Shown: positions 18,686 to 28,478, counted from the first letter of the stretch. The stretch: DNA of 64,000 bases from an uncultured Bacteroidota bacterium (GCA_902598305.1 CACKBL010000002.1:149388-213387), one strand, 5' to 3'. The notes: generated by a model not told the origin, from the sequence alone. Program-made: numbers and translations.

Positions 18686-20296
18686 GTGCTAAAGTGGCTT
18701 TTGATTTTTTTAATTTTTTTTGAAAGTTTAACCCTTATTAACTGTGCAAAAAGAGGAATACTGACTGGTGGTTTAAAAGACACCATTCCCCCCGTTTTAA
18801 TTAGTGCTAACCCGCCAATAAACAATTTAAATTTTAACTCAGAAAAAATTACTCTCAACTTTAATGAATACATAGAATTAAAAGATATTAATGAACAACT
18901 CATTATTTCACCTCCTCTTGAAAGGAAAGATTACAAAATAATTCCGGAAAATACTGTTACAAAAAAAGTTGAAATTGAGATTAATAATCAACTTAGGAAA
19001 AACTCTACTTTTACATTTAATTTCGGTTCTTCCATTGTTGATTACAACGAAGGAAACCCTTTACCTTTTTTTAATTATACTTTCTCTACAGGAGATTACC
19101 TCGACTCATTGAAAATTTCTGGATTTGTTAAAGACGCTTATGAAATTGATTCTTTGAATTTTGTCTCTATACATTTATATCCTATAGATTCTGTTTTTAA
19201 TGATTCAACAATTTATAATCAAAAACCTTTTTATGTCGGTAATACACTTGATAGTATTTATTTTGAATTAAATAGTCTTGCCCCAGGGAAATACGAATTT
19301 ATTGCAATTAAAGACAAATCAAAAAATTACTATTTTGATCAAAGCTTTGATAAAATAGGTTTTTTTGAAAATCCAATTGAAATTCCAAAAGATACTTTTT
19401 TTCTTCCTGTTCTATTCAAAGAAATTACAAACTTTCAGTGGGGTAGAGCAAAAATAATAAATGACCATCACATAGAATTTCCCTATTATGGAGAATTAGG
19501 AGACAAAAGAGTAAGAATAGTAAATAAATTTGAAAAGGGCACAAAGAGTTTTTTTACTAAAGACCGAGAAAAAGATACACTTCATTTTTGGTTTACTCCT
19601 CAAAAAAAACTTGATTCCGTTATAACAGAAGTAGAGCTTAAAGATAGTACCACAGTAGTAATTTTAAAACCTTTTAAACTAGAAAAAGATTCCTTAGTTT
19701 TAAAAATTTTTCCATCTAATGGAAGTAAAATTGATTTTCTGGATACATTAAAGATAAAGAGTAATATACCTATATCAGAGGTAAACGAAGACTTAATTCA
19801 GATTTTTGATATCGACACCCTACAAATTCCATTTTCGACTAAAATTGATAAAAATCTTGATTTTGTCTACCTAAATTTCGAAAAACTCCCCAATGACTTA
19901 TACCAAATTCAAATCCTTCCTAATGCAATAAATGATTTTTTAGGATCAACGAATGACACTATTTTTCATAAAATCAATACTACTAAGACTGAAGATTATG
20001 GAAAATTATTTTTGAATATAAAAAGAGAAAATTATCAGAATAAATATATACTAGAACTTATCAATGGAAAAGGAGAGTTAATTAGGAGAATACAAAACAA
20101 TCTTGAAAACTTTTATACTATGGAATATTTACCTCCTGGAGAATATCAAATCAGAATAATTAAAGATGCTAATGGTAATGGCAGATGGGATACTGGTGAC
20201 TATTTAAAAAAAATACAACCAGAAGAAGTTCAATATTTAAAAGCACCCATAAATGTTAGATCTAACTGGGAGTTAAATGAAACTATAGAAATTTAA
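18686..20296 (+). CDS. Ig-like domain lipoprotein (SbsA-type Ig-like)
   Basis: A 536-residue lipoprotein starting at GTG; no ATG precedes the signal peptide. The signal WLLIFLIFFESLTLINC gives an acylated Cys near residue 20. Residues about 33-130 (DTIPPVLISANPPINNLNF, then a PPL-containing strand) form the bacterial Ig-like domain common near the N-terminus of such flavobacterial surface proteins. The rest is beta-rich and ends with DANGNGRWDTGDY near residue 495, a calcium-loop-like segment. Function is unknown; a cell-envelope location is inferred. Its last 14 nt overlap the convergent omega-amidase gene. Confidence 0.8.
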   Translation: MLKWLLIFLIFFESLTLINCAKRGILTGGLKDTIPPVLISANPPINNLNFNSEKITLNFNEYIELKDINEQLIISPPLERKDYKIIPENTVTKKVEIEINNQLRKNSTFTFNFGSSIVDYNEGNPLPFFNYTFSTGDYLDSLKISGFVKDAYEIDSLNFVSIHLYPIDSVFNDSTIYNQKPFYVGNTLDSIYFELNSLAPGKYEFIAIKDKSKNYYFDQSFDKIGFFENPIEIPKDTFFLPVLFKEITNFQWGRAKIINDHHIEFPYYGELGDKRVRIVNKFEKGTKSFFTKDREKDTLHFWFTPQKKLDSVITEVELKDSTTVVILKPFKLEKDSLVLKIFPSNGSKIDFLDTLKIKSNIPISEVNEDLIQIFDIDTLQIPFSTKIDKNLDFVYLNFEKLPNDLYQIQILPNAINDFLGSTNDTIFHKINTTKTEDYGKLFLNIKRENYQNKYILELINGKGELIRRIQNNLENFYTMEYLPPGEYQIRIIKDANGNGRWDTGDYLKKIQPEEVQYLKAPINVRSNWELNETIEI

Positions 20297-21059
20297 AATC
20301 AGCTATATCGTCTAAAAATTTTAATTCTTTTCGAGTATATATCATCTCCTCTTTACCAAATTTATGATTTATAATATTGTTTTTTTTTTCATAACTGCAT
20401 GCAAGCTTATCACCTAAATAATTCAGAAAGGTTGTGTGTCCAGGATAACTTTTTTTATTTCCATCCATCCCTACCCTGTTTACACCTAAACAATAGCACA
20501 TGTTTTCAATTGCCCTTGCCTTTAAAAGCGTATCCCAGGCTTGAATTCTTTTCTTGGGCCAATTGGCAACATAAATTAAAAGGTCATAATTATATTTATT
20601 CCTTGACCAAACTGGAAATCTTAAATCATAACATATTCTTAAGCAAATCTTCCAACCTTTGTATTCAAAAATTCCCAAATTGTTTCCTTTGTTATAATAT
20701 CTATTTTCATTAGCTAGAGTAAAAGTATGCCGCTTATCGTAAAAGAATATCTCCTTCTCAGGGGTTACAAAAACGAAGCGATTATAAATTTTAGAGTCTT
20801 CTGAAATGATGATGCTTCCACCTATAGCTGAATTTAACTTTTTGGACCACAATCCCATCCATTTGATGGTTTCACCGTCCATTTTTTCGGAAAATTTTTC
20901 AGCTTGCATTGTAAACCCAGTAGTAAACATTTCTGGTAATAATATAATGTCAGTTTCAGAAATTTTATCTAAGAATTTTTCAATAATCTTTAGGTTTTCA
21001 TGCTTTGATTCCCATTTAATATCGAATTGAATCGCGGCAATTTGAAGACTATTTTTCAA
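20283..21059 (-). CDS. Carbon-nitrogen hydrolase, probable omega-amidase (YafV/Nit2 type)
   Basis: A 258-residue nitrilase-superfamily protein. The Glu-Lys-Cys triad is in LLPEMFTTGFT (Glu near 42), FYDKRHTFT (Lys near 110) and RICYDLRFPVWS (Cys near 144). The combination PEMFTTGF and CYDLRFP is typical of omega-amidases that hydrolyse alpha-ketoglutaramate or alpha-ketosuccinamate in glutamine metabolite repair. Gene lies 18 nt downstream of sdhB on the same strand, so it may be read from the sdh transcript. Confidence 0.85.
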   Translation of the reverse strand: MKNSLQIAAIQFDIKWESKHENLKIIEKFLDKISETDIILLPEMFTTGFTMQAEKFSEKMDGETIKWMGLWSKKLNSAIGGSIIISEDSKIYNRFVFVTPEKEIFFYDKRHTFTLANENRYYNKGNNLGIFEYKGWKICLRICYDLRFPVWSRNKYNYDLLIYVANWPKKRIQAWDTLLKARAIENMCYCLGVNRVGMDGNKKSYPGHTTFLNYLGDKLACSYEKKNNIINHKFGKEEMIYTRKELKFLDDIADFKFL

Positions 21060-21077
21060 AACTTGAAAAATTAAAAA

Positions 21078-21827
21078 TTAGGGTTTAAGTGTTGATGACA
21101 GGTATTCGCTATTCATTCTAGCCACATTTTTTAAAGAAATTCCCTTCGGACACTCAACTTCACATGCCCCCGTATTAGTACAATTTCCAAACCCCTCATC
21201 ATCCATTTGCTTGACCATGTTTAAAACCCTTTGTTTTGACTCGACTTTACCTTGCGGTAGAAGTGCATATTGAGAAACCTTAGCAGATACAAATAACATA
21301 GCAGAAGCATTTTTACAACTAGCGACACAAGCACCACAACCAATGCATGTAGCGGCATCAAATGATTTGTCTGCATCATCTTTTTCAATAGGAATAGAAT
21401 TTGCATCTTGAGTATTACCAGAAGTATTAATACTGATAAAACCTCCCGCTTGCTGAATTCTGTCAAATGCTGATCTGTCAACTACCAAATCTTTGATTAC
21501 TGGAAAAGCATTAGCCCGGAAAGGTTCAACAACAATGGTGTCACCATCCTTGAATTTTCTCATATGCAACTGGCATGTTGTTACAAGGCGGTCCGGTCCG
21601 TGAGCCTGTCCGTTTATAAACATAGAGCACATGCCACAAATACCTTCTCTACAGTCGTGATCAAAGGCGACGGGATCTTCTTTTCCTTCGGATATAATCT
21701 TACTGTTTAGAACGTCCATCATTTCAAGGAATGACATGTCAGGAGAAACATTTGACATCTTATATGTCTTCATTATCCCCTTAGAATTGCTGTTTCTTTG
21801 TCGCCAAATTTTTAATATTAAATTCAT
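21078..21827 (-). CDS. sdhB: Succinate dehydrogenase/fumarate reductase iron-sulfur subunit
   Basis: The electron-transfer subunit of complex II. The 249-residue protein (ATG 21827, just after the sdhA stop) carries three cluster motifs: CREGICGMC plus a later TTCQLH for [2Fe-2S], [11 protein letters not shown] for [4Fe-4S], and [14 protein letters not shown] for [3Fe-4S]. An in-frame codon at 21857 would overlap sdhA and adds non-conserved residues, so it was not used. Third gene of sdhCAB; acts at the cytoplasmic face of the inner membrane in respiration and the TCA cycle. Confidence 0.95.
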   Translation of the reverse strand: MNLILKIWRQRNSNSKGIMKTYKMSNVSPDMSFLEMMDVLNSKIISEGKEDPVAFDHDCREGICGMCSMFINGQAHGPDRLVTTCQLHMRKFKDGDTIVVEPFRANAFPVIKDLVVDRSAFDRIQQAGGFISINTSGNTQDANSIPIEKDDADKSFDAATCIGCGACVASCKNASAMLFVSAKVSQYALLPQGKVESKQRVLNMVKQMDDEGFGNCTNTGACEVECPKGISLKNVARMNSEYLSSTLKP

Positions 21828-21828
21828 T

Positions 21829-24087
21829 TTATTTGTATGATCTTGTTTTAACCTCAATTTCTTCGTATTCTAGTTTTTCTTTGTGAAGAACAGATTTTCT
21901 TGGTTCCTTATTAAATTCCCATGCTGAAACGTATTTATAATCTTTATCATTTCGCAAAGCTTCACCTTCTTTTGTCTGGTGTTCCTCTCTAAAATGTCCT
22001 CCACACGACTCTTCTCTTTCGAGTGCATCTTTGGCAAATAATTCACCAAGTTCAAGAAAGTCTGACACTCTTGTAGCTTTCGAGAGTTCTTCATTGAATT
22101 CATCCAATTTTCCAGGTATTTTTACATTCTGATGGAAATCTTCTCTAAGATTTTTTATTTCATTTATTGATTCCTTAAGTTCATTTTTATTTCGAGACAT
22201 CCCACATTTGTTCCACATAATTTTACCAAGTTTTTTGTGATAATAGTCAACTGAATTTTTGCCTTTTCTATTTATTAACTTTTCTAAAGATTCTCTAACA
22301 TATTTTTCTGCCTTCTCAAATTCAGGACTATCAATGGAAATTGGACCAGTACGAATATCATCAGATAAATAATCTCCTATTGTGTAAGGTAGAACAAAAT
22401 AACCGTCTGCTAGTCCCTGCATTAATGCTGACGCACCAAGTCGATTGGCCCCATGGTCAGAAAAATTAGCTTCTCCAATTGCGTAACACCCAGGGATTGT
22501 TGTCATTAGATTATAATCAACCCATACACCTCCCATTGTGTAATGTACTGCAGGATAAATCATCATTGGAGTTTCATATGGATTTTGATCCACAATTTTT
22601 TCGTACATCTGAAATAAATTCCCATATTTCGCTTTAACAACTTGTTTTCCTAACTTCATTACTAATGAGGCATCTTTTTCATCAAGTCCCAAAACTAAAG
22701 CTCTCTCTTTTCCATATCTTTCAATCGAAGAACTAAAGTCTAAATAAACTGCTTCTCCTGTCTTATTTACACCATATCCAGCATCACAACGCTCTTTAGC
22801 AGCTCTTGAAGCAACATCCCTTGGAACCAGATTCCCAAATGCTGGATACCTTCTTTCTAGATAATAATCACGATTCTCTTCTGCGATTTCAGTTGGACTT
22901 AATTTACCCTCTCTAATCATCTTAACATCTTCTAGTTTTTTGGGTACCCATATACGTCCATCGTTTCTTAGTGATTCGGACATCAGGGTTAATTTAGATT
23001 GGTGATCTCCAGAAACTGGAATACAAGTGGGATGAATTTGAGTAAAGCAAGGATTCGCAAAAAGAGCACCTCTTTTATGTATTTTCCATGATGCAGAAAC
23101 ATTACTACCCATCGCGTTAGTAGACAGGTAAAAAACATTCCCATAACCACCGGAGGCGATTACAACAGCATGAGAAGAATGTCTGTTAATTTCACCAGTA
23201 ACCAAATTTCTGGTTATAATTCCCCTTGCTTTTCCTTCAACGATAACGATATCCATCATCTCATGTCTATTATACATTTTAATTTTTCCTCTTCCAATTT
23301 GTCTGTTCATAGCTGAATATGCACCTAACAAAAGTTGTTGACCTGTTTGACCTTTGGCGTAAAATGTCCTGGAAACAAGTACTCCTCCAAAGGATCTGTT
23401 ATCTAAAAGACCTCCATAATCACGTGCAAATGGAACTCCTTGAGCAACACATTGGTCTATTATATTTCCTGAAACCTCTGCTAATCTGTAAACGTTAGCC
23501 TCCCTAGATCTATAGTCTCCACCCTTGATAGTATCATAAAAAAGTCTATGTATTGAATCACCGTCTCCTTGATAATTTTTAGCTGCGTTTATACCTCCCT
23601 GGGCAGCTATTGAGTGAGCTCTTCTAGGGGAATCTTGAAAACAAAAAGTTTTAACATTGTACCCAAGTTCTGCTAAGGTAGCTGAAGCTGACGCGCCTGC
23701 TAAACCAGTACCAACAACTATCACATCGATTTGACGTTTGTTTGCAGGACTTACCAGATTTATTTTACTTTTATGATTGGTCCACTTTTCAGAAAGACTT
23801 CCCTTTGGAATTTTGGGATTAAGAATTTGACCATTAGTTTTAGTGTGTTTATAAAGTGATTTTTCCCATTCTATTGCTAATAAGTTTGCTTTTTGAATAT
23901 ATGCCTCATTTTGATTTTTTTCGTCTGTAGTTTTAGGGTCAGTAATTAAATGAAATGGCAGGGTTTTTATAAGTCTTTTTGCCTTACGCTTACCATTCAC
24001 AATTTCATAGCCAGAAAAAAAATTTAACCTAATTGATGAGGTTCCGTTTGAATTTGGTCTATATCTTATTTTAACTGTTTTTTTCAA
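21829..24087 (-). CDS. sdhA: Succinate dehydrogenase flavoprotein subunit with an integrase arm-type N-terminal extension
   Basis: The flavoprotein of complex II: FAD motif [10 protein letters not shown] (about 124-133), covalent-FAD histidine in [11 protein letters not shown] near 157, substrate and catalytic segments [15 protein letters not shown] and [11 protein letters not shown], and a normal Bacteroidetes C-terminus. The 752-residue ORF is about 85 residues longer than the usual 660-670. Family-like sequence starts near residue 88 ([14 protein letters not shown]). Residues 1-83 instead resemble the arm-type DNA-binding domain of Bacteroidetes tyrosine recombinases: basic beta-strand region, then [15 protein letters not shown] and a helix [12 protein letters not shown]. 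The only start is TTG 24087, two codons after an in-frame TAA, and no ATG, GTG or TTG remains at the ancestral start. The dehydrogenase assignment is certain; the extension is inferred from residue pattern. Confidence 0.95.
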   Translation of the reverse strand: MKKTVKIRYRPNSNGTSSIRLNFFSGYEIVNGKRKAKRLIKTLPFHLITDPKTTDEKNQNEAYIQKANLLAIEWEKSLYKHTKTNGQILNPKIPKGSLSEKWTNHKSKINLVSPANKRQIDVIVVGTGLAGASASATLAELGYNVKTFCFQDSPRRAHSIAAQGGINAAKNYQGDGDSIHRLFYDTIKGGDYRSREANVYRLAEVSGNIIDQCVAQGVPFARDYGGLLDNRSFGGVLVSRTFYAKGQTGQQLLLGAYSAMNRQIGRGKIKMYNRHEMMDIVIVEGKARGIITRNLVTGEINRHSSHAVVIASGGYGNVFYLSTNAMGSNVSASWKIHKRGALFANPCFTQIHPTCIPVSGDHQSKLTLMSESLRNDGRIWVPKKLEDVKMIREGKLSPTEIAEENRDYYLERRYPAFGNLVPRDVASRAAKERCDAGYGVNKTGEAVYLDFSSSIERYGKERALVLGLDEKDASLVMKLGKQVVKAKYGNLFQMYEKIVDQNPYETPMMIYPAVHYTMGGVWVDYNLMTTIPGCYAIGEANFSDHGANRLGASALMQGLADGYFVLPYTIGDYLSDDIRTGPISIDSPEFEKAEKYVRESLEKLINRKGKNSVDYYHKKLGKIMWNKCGMSRNKNELKESINEIKNLREDFHQNVKIPGKLDEFNEELSKATRVSDFLELGELFAKDALEREESCGGHFREEHQTKEGEALRNDKDYKYVSAWEFNKEPRKSVLHKEKLEYEEIEVKTRSYK

Positions 24088-24100
24088 TTTTTTTTATTTT

Positions 24101-24141
24101 AAGGTGCACAAATTAATCAAGGTGCACAAAAAAGGTGAACC
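24101..24141. repeat. Direct repeats AAGGTGCACAA upstream of sdhA
   Basis: AAGGTGCACA occurs at 24101-24110 and 24119-24128, start-to-start 18 nt, with a degenerate third copy AAGGTGAACC at 24132-24141. The array lies 13 nt from the TTG start of sdhA in the sdhC-sdhA gap. The first 30 nt align with the array upstream of sdhC (23 of 30 identical). Confidence 0.7.
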
Positions 24142-24185
24142 AATGAAATTTTTAATTTCTAAATAAATTGTTTGGGTTAAATCAA

Positions 24186-24848
24186 TCATATTGAATTTGT
24201 AAAATGAAATAATGCTATAAAAACAAAACCTAATGGAACTCCAATTGCAAAAAGTTTTGTCAAACCTCTAATTGAAAGAATGTATTTATTGTTTACTCCA
24301 ACAGATTGAAATGAGGAATTAAAACCATGTAAAAGGTGTAACCCAAGAAAAAGAAAAGAAAATGAATAAAGACTAACTCTTATTGGACTTTCAAATTTGT
24401 GAGTCATTTCGAAGTAATATCTATCGGGATCTAACGGGTTGACTTCAACATATTTGTAATTCATTTCTGGTATCCAAAAATCATAGAAATGTAAAAACAT
24501 AAAAAGCAAAACAACAATTCCCGACAAAATCATGTTCCTAGACATCCAAGAAGAATTTGAACTACCTTTAACGTAATAGTATTTTACGGAGCGTGATTTA
24601 CGATTTTGATAATCTAGTACCATCCCCATAACAAAGTGAAAGACTACACCAAAAATTAAGATTGGTTGTAAAATAAATTGGACTATTGGATTATTCCCCA
24701 TGAAATGGGAAATACTATTAAAAACTTTTTCAGAAAACACAGAGGTTAGGTTAATAGTGAAATGCTGAAATAAAAATAAAATCAAAAATAGACCAGATAT
24801 AGCCATCGCGTACTTTTTAACTAAAGAGGAATTAAATAGTTTGAACAT
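24186..24848 (-). CDS. sdhC: Succinate dehydrogenase cytochrome b subunit
   Basis: The membrane anchor of complex II, 220 residues with five hydrophobic helices, as in the single-subunit (type B) anchors of Bacteroidetes. The N-terminus is SSLVKKYAMAISGLFLILFLFQH. Candidate heme-ligand histidines are in LFQHFTINL, FHFVMGMVLDYQNR, FLHFYDFW and LHLLHGFNSSFQSVG. First gene of sdhCAB. The gap to sdhA is 98 nt, longer than usual, and contains the AAGGTGCACAA repeats. A related repeat pair lies 28 nt upstream of the ATG. Confidence 0.93.
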   Translation of the reverse strand: MFKLFNSSLVKKYAMAISGLFLILFLFQHFTINLTSVFSEKVFNSISHFMGNNPIVQFILQPILIFGVVFHFVMGMVLDYQNRKSRSVKYYYVKGSSNSSWMSRNMILSGIVVLLFMFLHFYDFWIPEMNYKYVEVNPLDPDRYYFEMTHKFESPIRVSLYSFSFLFLGLHLLHGFNSSFQSVGVNNKYILSIRGLTKLFAIGVPLGFVFIALFHFTNSI

Positions 24849-24876
24849 AACCTAACAATATTTCTAACTTTTAGCT

Positions 24877-24907
24877 AAGGTACACAATTTTTTTAAGGTA
24901 CACCAAT
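24877..24907. repeat. Direct repeats AAGGTACAC upstream of sdhC
   Basis: AAGGTACACA (24877-24886) and AAGGTACACC (24895-24904) start 18 nt apart, the same period as the pair upstream of sdhA. They lie 28 nt before the sdhC ATG and could be operator half-sites or arm-type sites. Confidence 0.65.
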
Positions 24908-25033
24908 TATTAGAGATTAAGAGAACGAAAAATCATTATTGTTCATGTTTTATTTAATAATAAGAGCTAAATAATAAACAAAAAAATATTTATTTAAATT
25001 TATGATTTAAAAGAAAAAAATTAAATCTATCAT

Positions 25034-26326
25034 ATGAGATATAGACCTATAAGCAGTCATGTTTACAAAAAAAACAGAGATAAGTTCATGAGTGAGATGA
25101 AAAAGGACAGTATTGCAGTATTTAATTCTAATGATATTTATCCAATCGGAGCAGATTCAACATTTCCATTTGAACAGCACAGAGATATTTTTTATTTGAC
25201 TGGAATTGATCAAGAAGAAACCATTCTATTACTTTCACCTGAAGCTAAAGAAATAAAAAATCGTGAAATCTTATTTGTTAAAAAAACAGACAAAAATATT
25301 CAAATTTGGGAAGGGCCAAAACTATCAAAAGAAGACGCAAGATTGATTAGTGGCATTGAAAAAATTCTATGGTTAAATGAATTTGAACCCACACTCAAGG
25401 AAATTACCTCTCAAAACAATGGAATCTATCTTAACAAAAATGAACATTACAGAAATAACTCCGAGACTCAGACAAGAGAAGATAGATTCATTTCAAAGTT
25501 TAAGAAAGAATACCCAACTCATTCTGTATACAGAAGTAATCCGATATTGCAGCACCTTAGATCAATTAAAGACCCATTAGAAATAAACCAGATTAAAAAA
25601 GCTAGTGATATTACTGAGATGGGATTTAGAAGAATCTTAAAATTTATCAAACCGGGTGTTTGGGAATATGAAATTGAAGCGGAACTACTACACGAATTTA
25701 TTTCAAACCGTTCTAAAGGATTCGCTTATTCTCCTATCATAGCAAGTGGAAAAAATGCCAACATTTTGCATTACATAAAAAATAATTCACAGTGCAGGTC
25801 TGGAGAACTTATTCTAATTGATTCTGCTGCTGAGTATGGTAATTATTGTAGTGATCTCACTCGTACGATACCTGTTTCTGGAAGGTATAGTGTTCGTCAA
25901 AAGGCTATTTACAATGCAGTCCTAAATGTAAAAAAGGAAGCTACAACTCTTTTGAAGCCAGGTAATTTATGGAAAGAATATCATGAAGAAGTTGGAAAAA
26001 TTATGACTGCAGAACTTCTAAAGTTGGGATTAATTGACAAAAATGATGTAAAAAAACAAAACCCTAAATACCCTGCATATAAAAAATATTTCATGCATGG
26101 AACATCGCATCATCTTGGATTAGATACTCATGATTATGGACTTTTAAGTGAACCCTTTGAACCTAATATGGTTTTCACTGTTGAACCAGGAATCTACTTG
26201 CCTGATGAAGGGTTTGGAATACGTATTGAAGACGTCGTTGTAGTTCAAGAAAGTGGTGACCCTATAAACCTGATGAAAAATATACCGATTGAAATCGATG
26301 AAATTGAAAGTATTATGAATAGTTAA
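25034..26326 (+). CDS. pepP: Aminopeptidase P family metallopeptidase
   Basis: A 430-residue M24B peptidase that removes N-terminal residues preceding proline. An N-terminal creatinase-like domain (about 1-170) is followed by the pita-bread catalytic domain. Metal ligands are in ILIDSAAEYGNYCSDLTRT (two Asp), FMHGTSHHLGLDTHD (His), FTVEPGIY (Glu) and GIRIEDVVVV (Glu). Full length. Divergent from sdhC across 185 nt; it converges with the small FeoB-associated gene, stop codons overlapping. Confidence 0.93.
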   Translation: MRYRPISSHVYKKNRDKFMSEMKKDSIAVFNSNDIYPIGADSTFPFEQHRDIFYLTGIDQEETILLLSPEAKEIKNREILFVKKTDKNIQIWEGPKLSKEDARLISGIEKILWLNEFEPTLKEITSQNNGIYLNKNEHYRNNSETQTREDRFISKFKKEYPTHSVYRSNPILQHLRSIKDPLEINQIKKASDITEMGFRRILKFIKPGVWEYEIEAELLHEFISNRSKGFAYSPIIASGKNANILHYIKNNSQCRSGELILIDSAAEYGNYCSDLTRTIPVSGRYSVRQKAIYNAVLNVKKEATTLLKPGNLWKEYHEEVGKIMTAELLKLGLIDKNDVKKQNPKYPAYKKYFMHGTSHHLGLDTHDYGLLSEPFEPNMVFTVEPGIYLPDEGFGIRIEDVVVVQESGDPINLMKNIPIEIDEIESIMNS

Positions 26327-26445
26327 TGACAGTCACAGTCGGTATCACATGATTTATCATTTGCTTTTAAAAATTTATAGTATAAAAACCTAAGTGATAA
26401 AAAAATACAAGCTATAACTAAAAAGTACTGGATAAAAGAATTCAT
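26323..26445 (-). CDS. Small FeoB-associated Cys-tailed membrane protein
   Basis: A 40-residue protein: one membrane helix (about residues 5-26) followed by a basic linker and the C-terminal CDTDCDCH. Its ATG overlaps the feoB stop (ATGA), so it is translationally coupled to the Fe2+ transporter. The architecture, short anchor plus Cys tail right after feoB, matches the FeoB-associated Cys-rich membrane proteins seen in several phyla, which may act like FeoC. A longer in-frame reading to 26526 lies inside feoB and was rejected. The role is inferred from position. Confidence 0.7.
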   Translation of the reverse strand: MNSFIQYFLVIACIFLSLRFLYYKFLKANDKSCDTDCDCH

Positions 26446-28478
26446 GATAAAGTCTGATATACAATTAGTGCGGAAATATAAGCAATAATTGTCATAAATG
26501 TAAATTGTATTGCCGGCCACTTCCAAGAATTAGTTTCTTTTTTAACTATAGCAATTGTACTCATACACTGTAGTGCAAATGCATAAAAAACCATCAGAGA
26601 AACTCCGGTTGGTAAATTAAACAATAGTTGACCATTTTGTTTTCTTTGATATGACATTTTCTCATTTATTGTTTCCACGTTTTCACTACCAACACTAAAA
26701 ATGGTTGCCAAGGTTCCAACAAAAACCTCTCTTGCTGCGAATGAGGTTATGATTGCAATACCTATTTTCCAATCATATCCCAAGGGGTTTAAAATTGGTT
26801 CCAGTATTTTTCCTGCGGTACCGATATATGAGTTTTCTAATCTGTAAGATTGAATCTCGTAATCCAATTCCGTTATATTTTTTTTGTTATCATATTTCTC
26901 CAAGATAATTTGCTCTGCATATTTGAAATCGTCTCCGGGTCCATTAGAAGCTAATATCCACAAAAGAATCGATATAGATAATATTATTTTACCTGCTTCA
27001 AAAACAAATGATTTTGTTTTTGAATAAACAGTAAATAAAACGTTTTTTAAAACAGGTATTTTATAGTTTGGCATTTCAATCATAACATAATTCTTAAAAT
27101 TGGACTTAATTATTTTACTAAATACGAAAGCTGAAATTAGAGCCATTAAAACAGCAAGTAGGTATAACCCTAAAAGGGTCAACCCTTGATAATTAAATAT
27201 GAAAAAATAATTATCTGGAATTACAATAGAAATTAGTATTAGATAAACCGGCAACCTTGCAGAACATGTCATAAAAGGTACTATCAATATTGTTGTTAGT
27301 CTTTGTTTCCAATCCTCAATATTCCTAGTTGACATCACAGCTGGGATAGCGCAAGCTACTCCTGAAATTAATGGTATTATACTTTTTCCACTCAAACCAT
27401 ATTTTTTTAATCTTTTATCAAACAAAAAAACCACTCGACTCATATATCCCGTCTCTTCAAGAATAGAAATGAACATGAAAAGAAGGGCTATTTGGGGGAC
27501 AAAAATAATTACACCACCGATTCCAGTAATGATTCCCTCTGCTAAAAGATTTGTAAATACTCCTTCAGGCAGAACTGCTTTAGTGTAATTCGACAAATTC
27601 GAAAACATTTCATCAATAAAATCCATTGGATAACTACTCCAAGTAAAAATTGTTTGGAATATTAAAGCTAAAATTGACATAAAAATAATTGTACCCCAAA
27701 AAGGGTGTAAAAATATATTGTCAAGTTTGGATCTTAGATCGTAGGCTTTTTTTCTATCAATATTTAGAGTTTTATTTAATTTATTATTTATAAATCTGTA
27801 TCGATGAACCGCTTCTTTATGTTTAATTTTTTTTAAATCATCTGAATTTGAAATTTTATTTATTTGCGAAAGCCACATTCTATATTGTGAATTAGAATTG
27901 TTTTTTTTATTAATTTTTTGAAGAGTTTCAAAATCCATGAAACTGTTATCTAAGAGTGTTGAAGTATCTGTATCTAATATTTTAGGTATTTCATTTAATA
28001 AATTATTAATCCCAGTGGAATTTCTTGTACTAATTAAAAAAATTTTGGTTTTTAATTCTTCCTCTAAACTACTTATATCTATAGTTATGCCTCTTTTATC
28101 CATAACGTCACACATATTAATAACTAGATATAATGGAATTCCTAAATCTTTAACTTGGGTAAACAAAAGTAGATTGTGTTTAAGATTTTCAATATCTGAG
28201 ACAACAAGAGCGGCATCAGGTGAAATTTGATTTTTTTCAAGTAGAATATTAGATACAACTTCTTCCTCCGGGGAAAATGAATTAACACTGTACGTTCCCG
28301 GTAAATCAATTACATTGGCAAAATAATTATTTTTAAAATTAATAGTCCCTTCTTTTTTTTCAACTGTAACTCCGGGAAAATTTCCTACTTTTTGGTTTAG
28401 ACCAGTTAATTTATTAAATAATGAAGATTTACCAGTATTTGGATTACCTAAAAGTAAAAGGTTGAAATTTTTTTTCAT
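26442..28478 (-). CDS. feoB: Ferrous iron transporter B
   Basis: The inner-membrane Fe2+ uptake permease, 678 residues. The N-terminal G domain has G1 LGNPNTGKSS, G2 region FPGVTVEKKEG, G3 DLPGTYSVNSFSPEE and G4 NMCD. The membrane part starts near 265 and contains two repeated gate regions with IPLISGVACAIPA and TSFAAREVFVGTLA, the latter with the conserved AREV. It follows feoA with a 1-nt overlap. Likely feeds iron to the ferrochelatase and Fe-S proteins in this region; Fur-type regulation is expected but no box was identified. Confidence 0.96.
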   Translation of the reverse strand: MKKNFNLLLLGNPNTGKSSLFNKLTGLNQKVGNFPGVTVEKKEGTINFKNNYFANVIDLPGTYSVNSFSPEEEVVSNILLEKNQISPDAALVVSDIENLKHNLLLFTQVKDLGIPLYLVINMCDVMDKRGITIDISSLEEELKTKIFLISTRNSTGINNLLNEIPKILDTDTSTLLDNSFMDFETLQKINKKNNSNSQYRMWLSQINKISNSDDLKKIKHKEAVHRYRFINNKLNKTLNIDRKKAYDLRSKLDNIFLHPFWGTIIFMSILALIFQTIFTWSSYPMDFIDEMFSNLSNYTKAVLPEGVFTNLLAEGIITGIGGVIIFVPQIALLFMFISILEETGYMSRVVFLFDKRLKKYGLSGKSIIPLISGVACAIPAVMSTRNIEDWKQRLTTILIVPFMTCSARLPVYLILISIVIPDNYFFIFNYQGLTLLGLYLLAVLMALISAFVFSKIIKSNFKNYVMIEMPNYKIPVLKNVLFTVYSKTKSFVFEAGKIILSISILLWILASNGPGDDFKYAEQIILEKYDNKKNITELDYEIQSYRLENSYIGTAGKILEPILNPLGYDWKIGIAIITSFAAREVFVGTLATIFSVGSENVETINEKMSYQRKQNGQLLFNLPTGVSLMVFYAFALQCMSTIAIVKKETNSWKWPAIQFTFMTIIAYISALIVYQTLS

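Noticed and set aside
21828..21857. Longer N-terminus for SdhB
   Set aside because: It overlaps the end of sdhA and adds residues not seen in SdhB proteins; the ATG at 21827 fits the family start.
24101..24128. Repeats read as a -33/-7 promoter for sdhA
   Set aside because: TTAATTTG on the minus strand misses the TAnnTTTG consensus at one base, and the distance to TTG is tight; it may play a role but was not listed as a promoter.
24113..24185. Mobile element or att sites around sdhC
   Set aside because: No recombinase catalytic domain, terminal inverted repeat or target-site duplication was visible; the only recombinase-like part is the arm domain fused to SdhA.
26446..26526. Longer version of the small protein after feoB
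   Set aside because: The extension lies wholly inside the feoB coding region and lacks a signal or conserved pattern; the ATG at 26445 gives the ATGA overlap.
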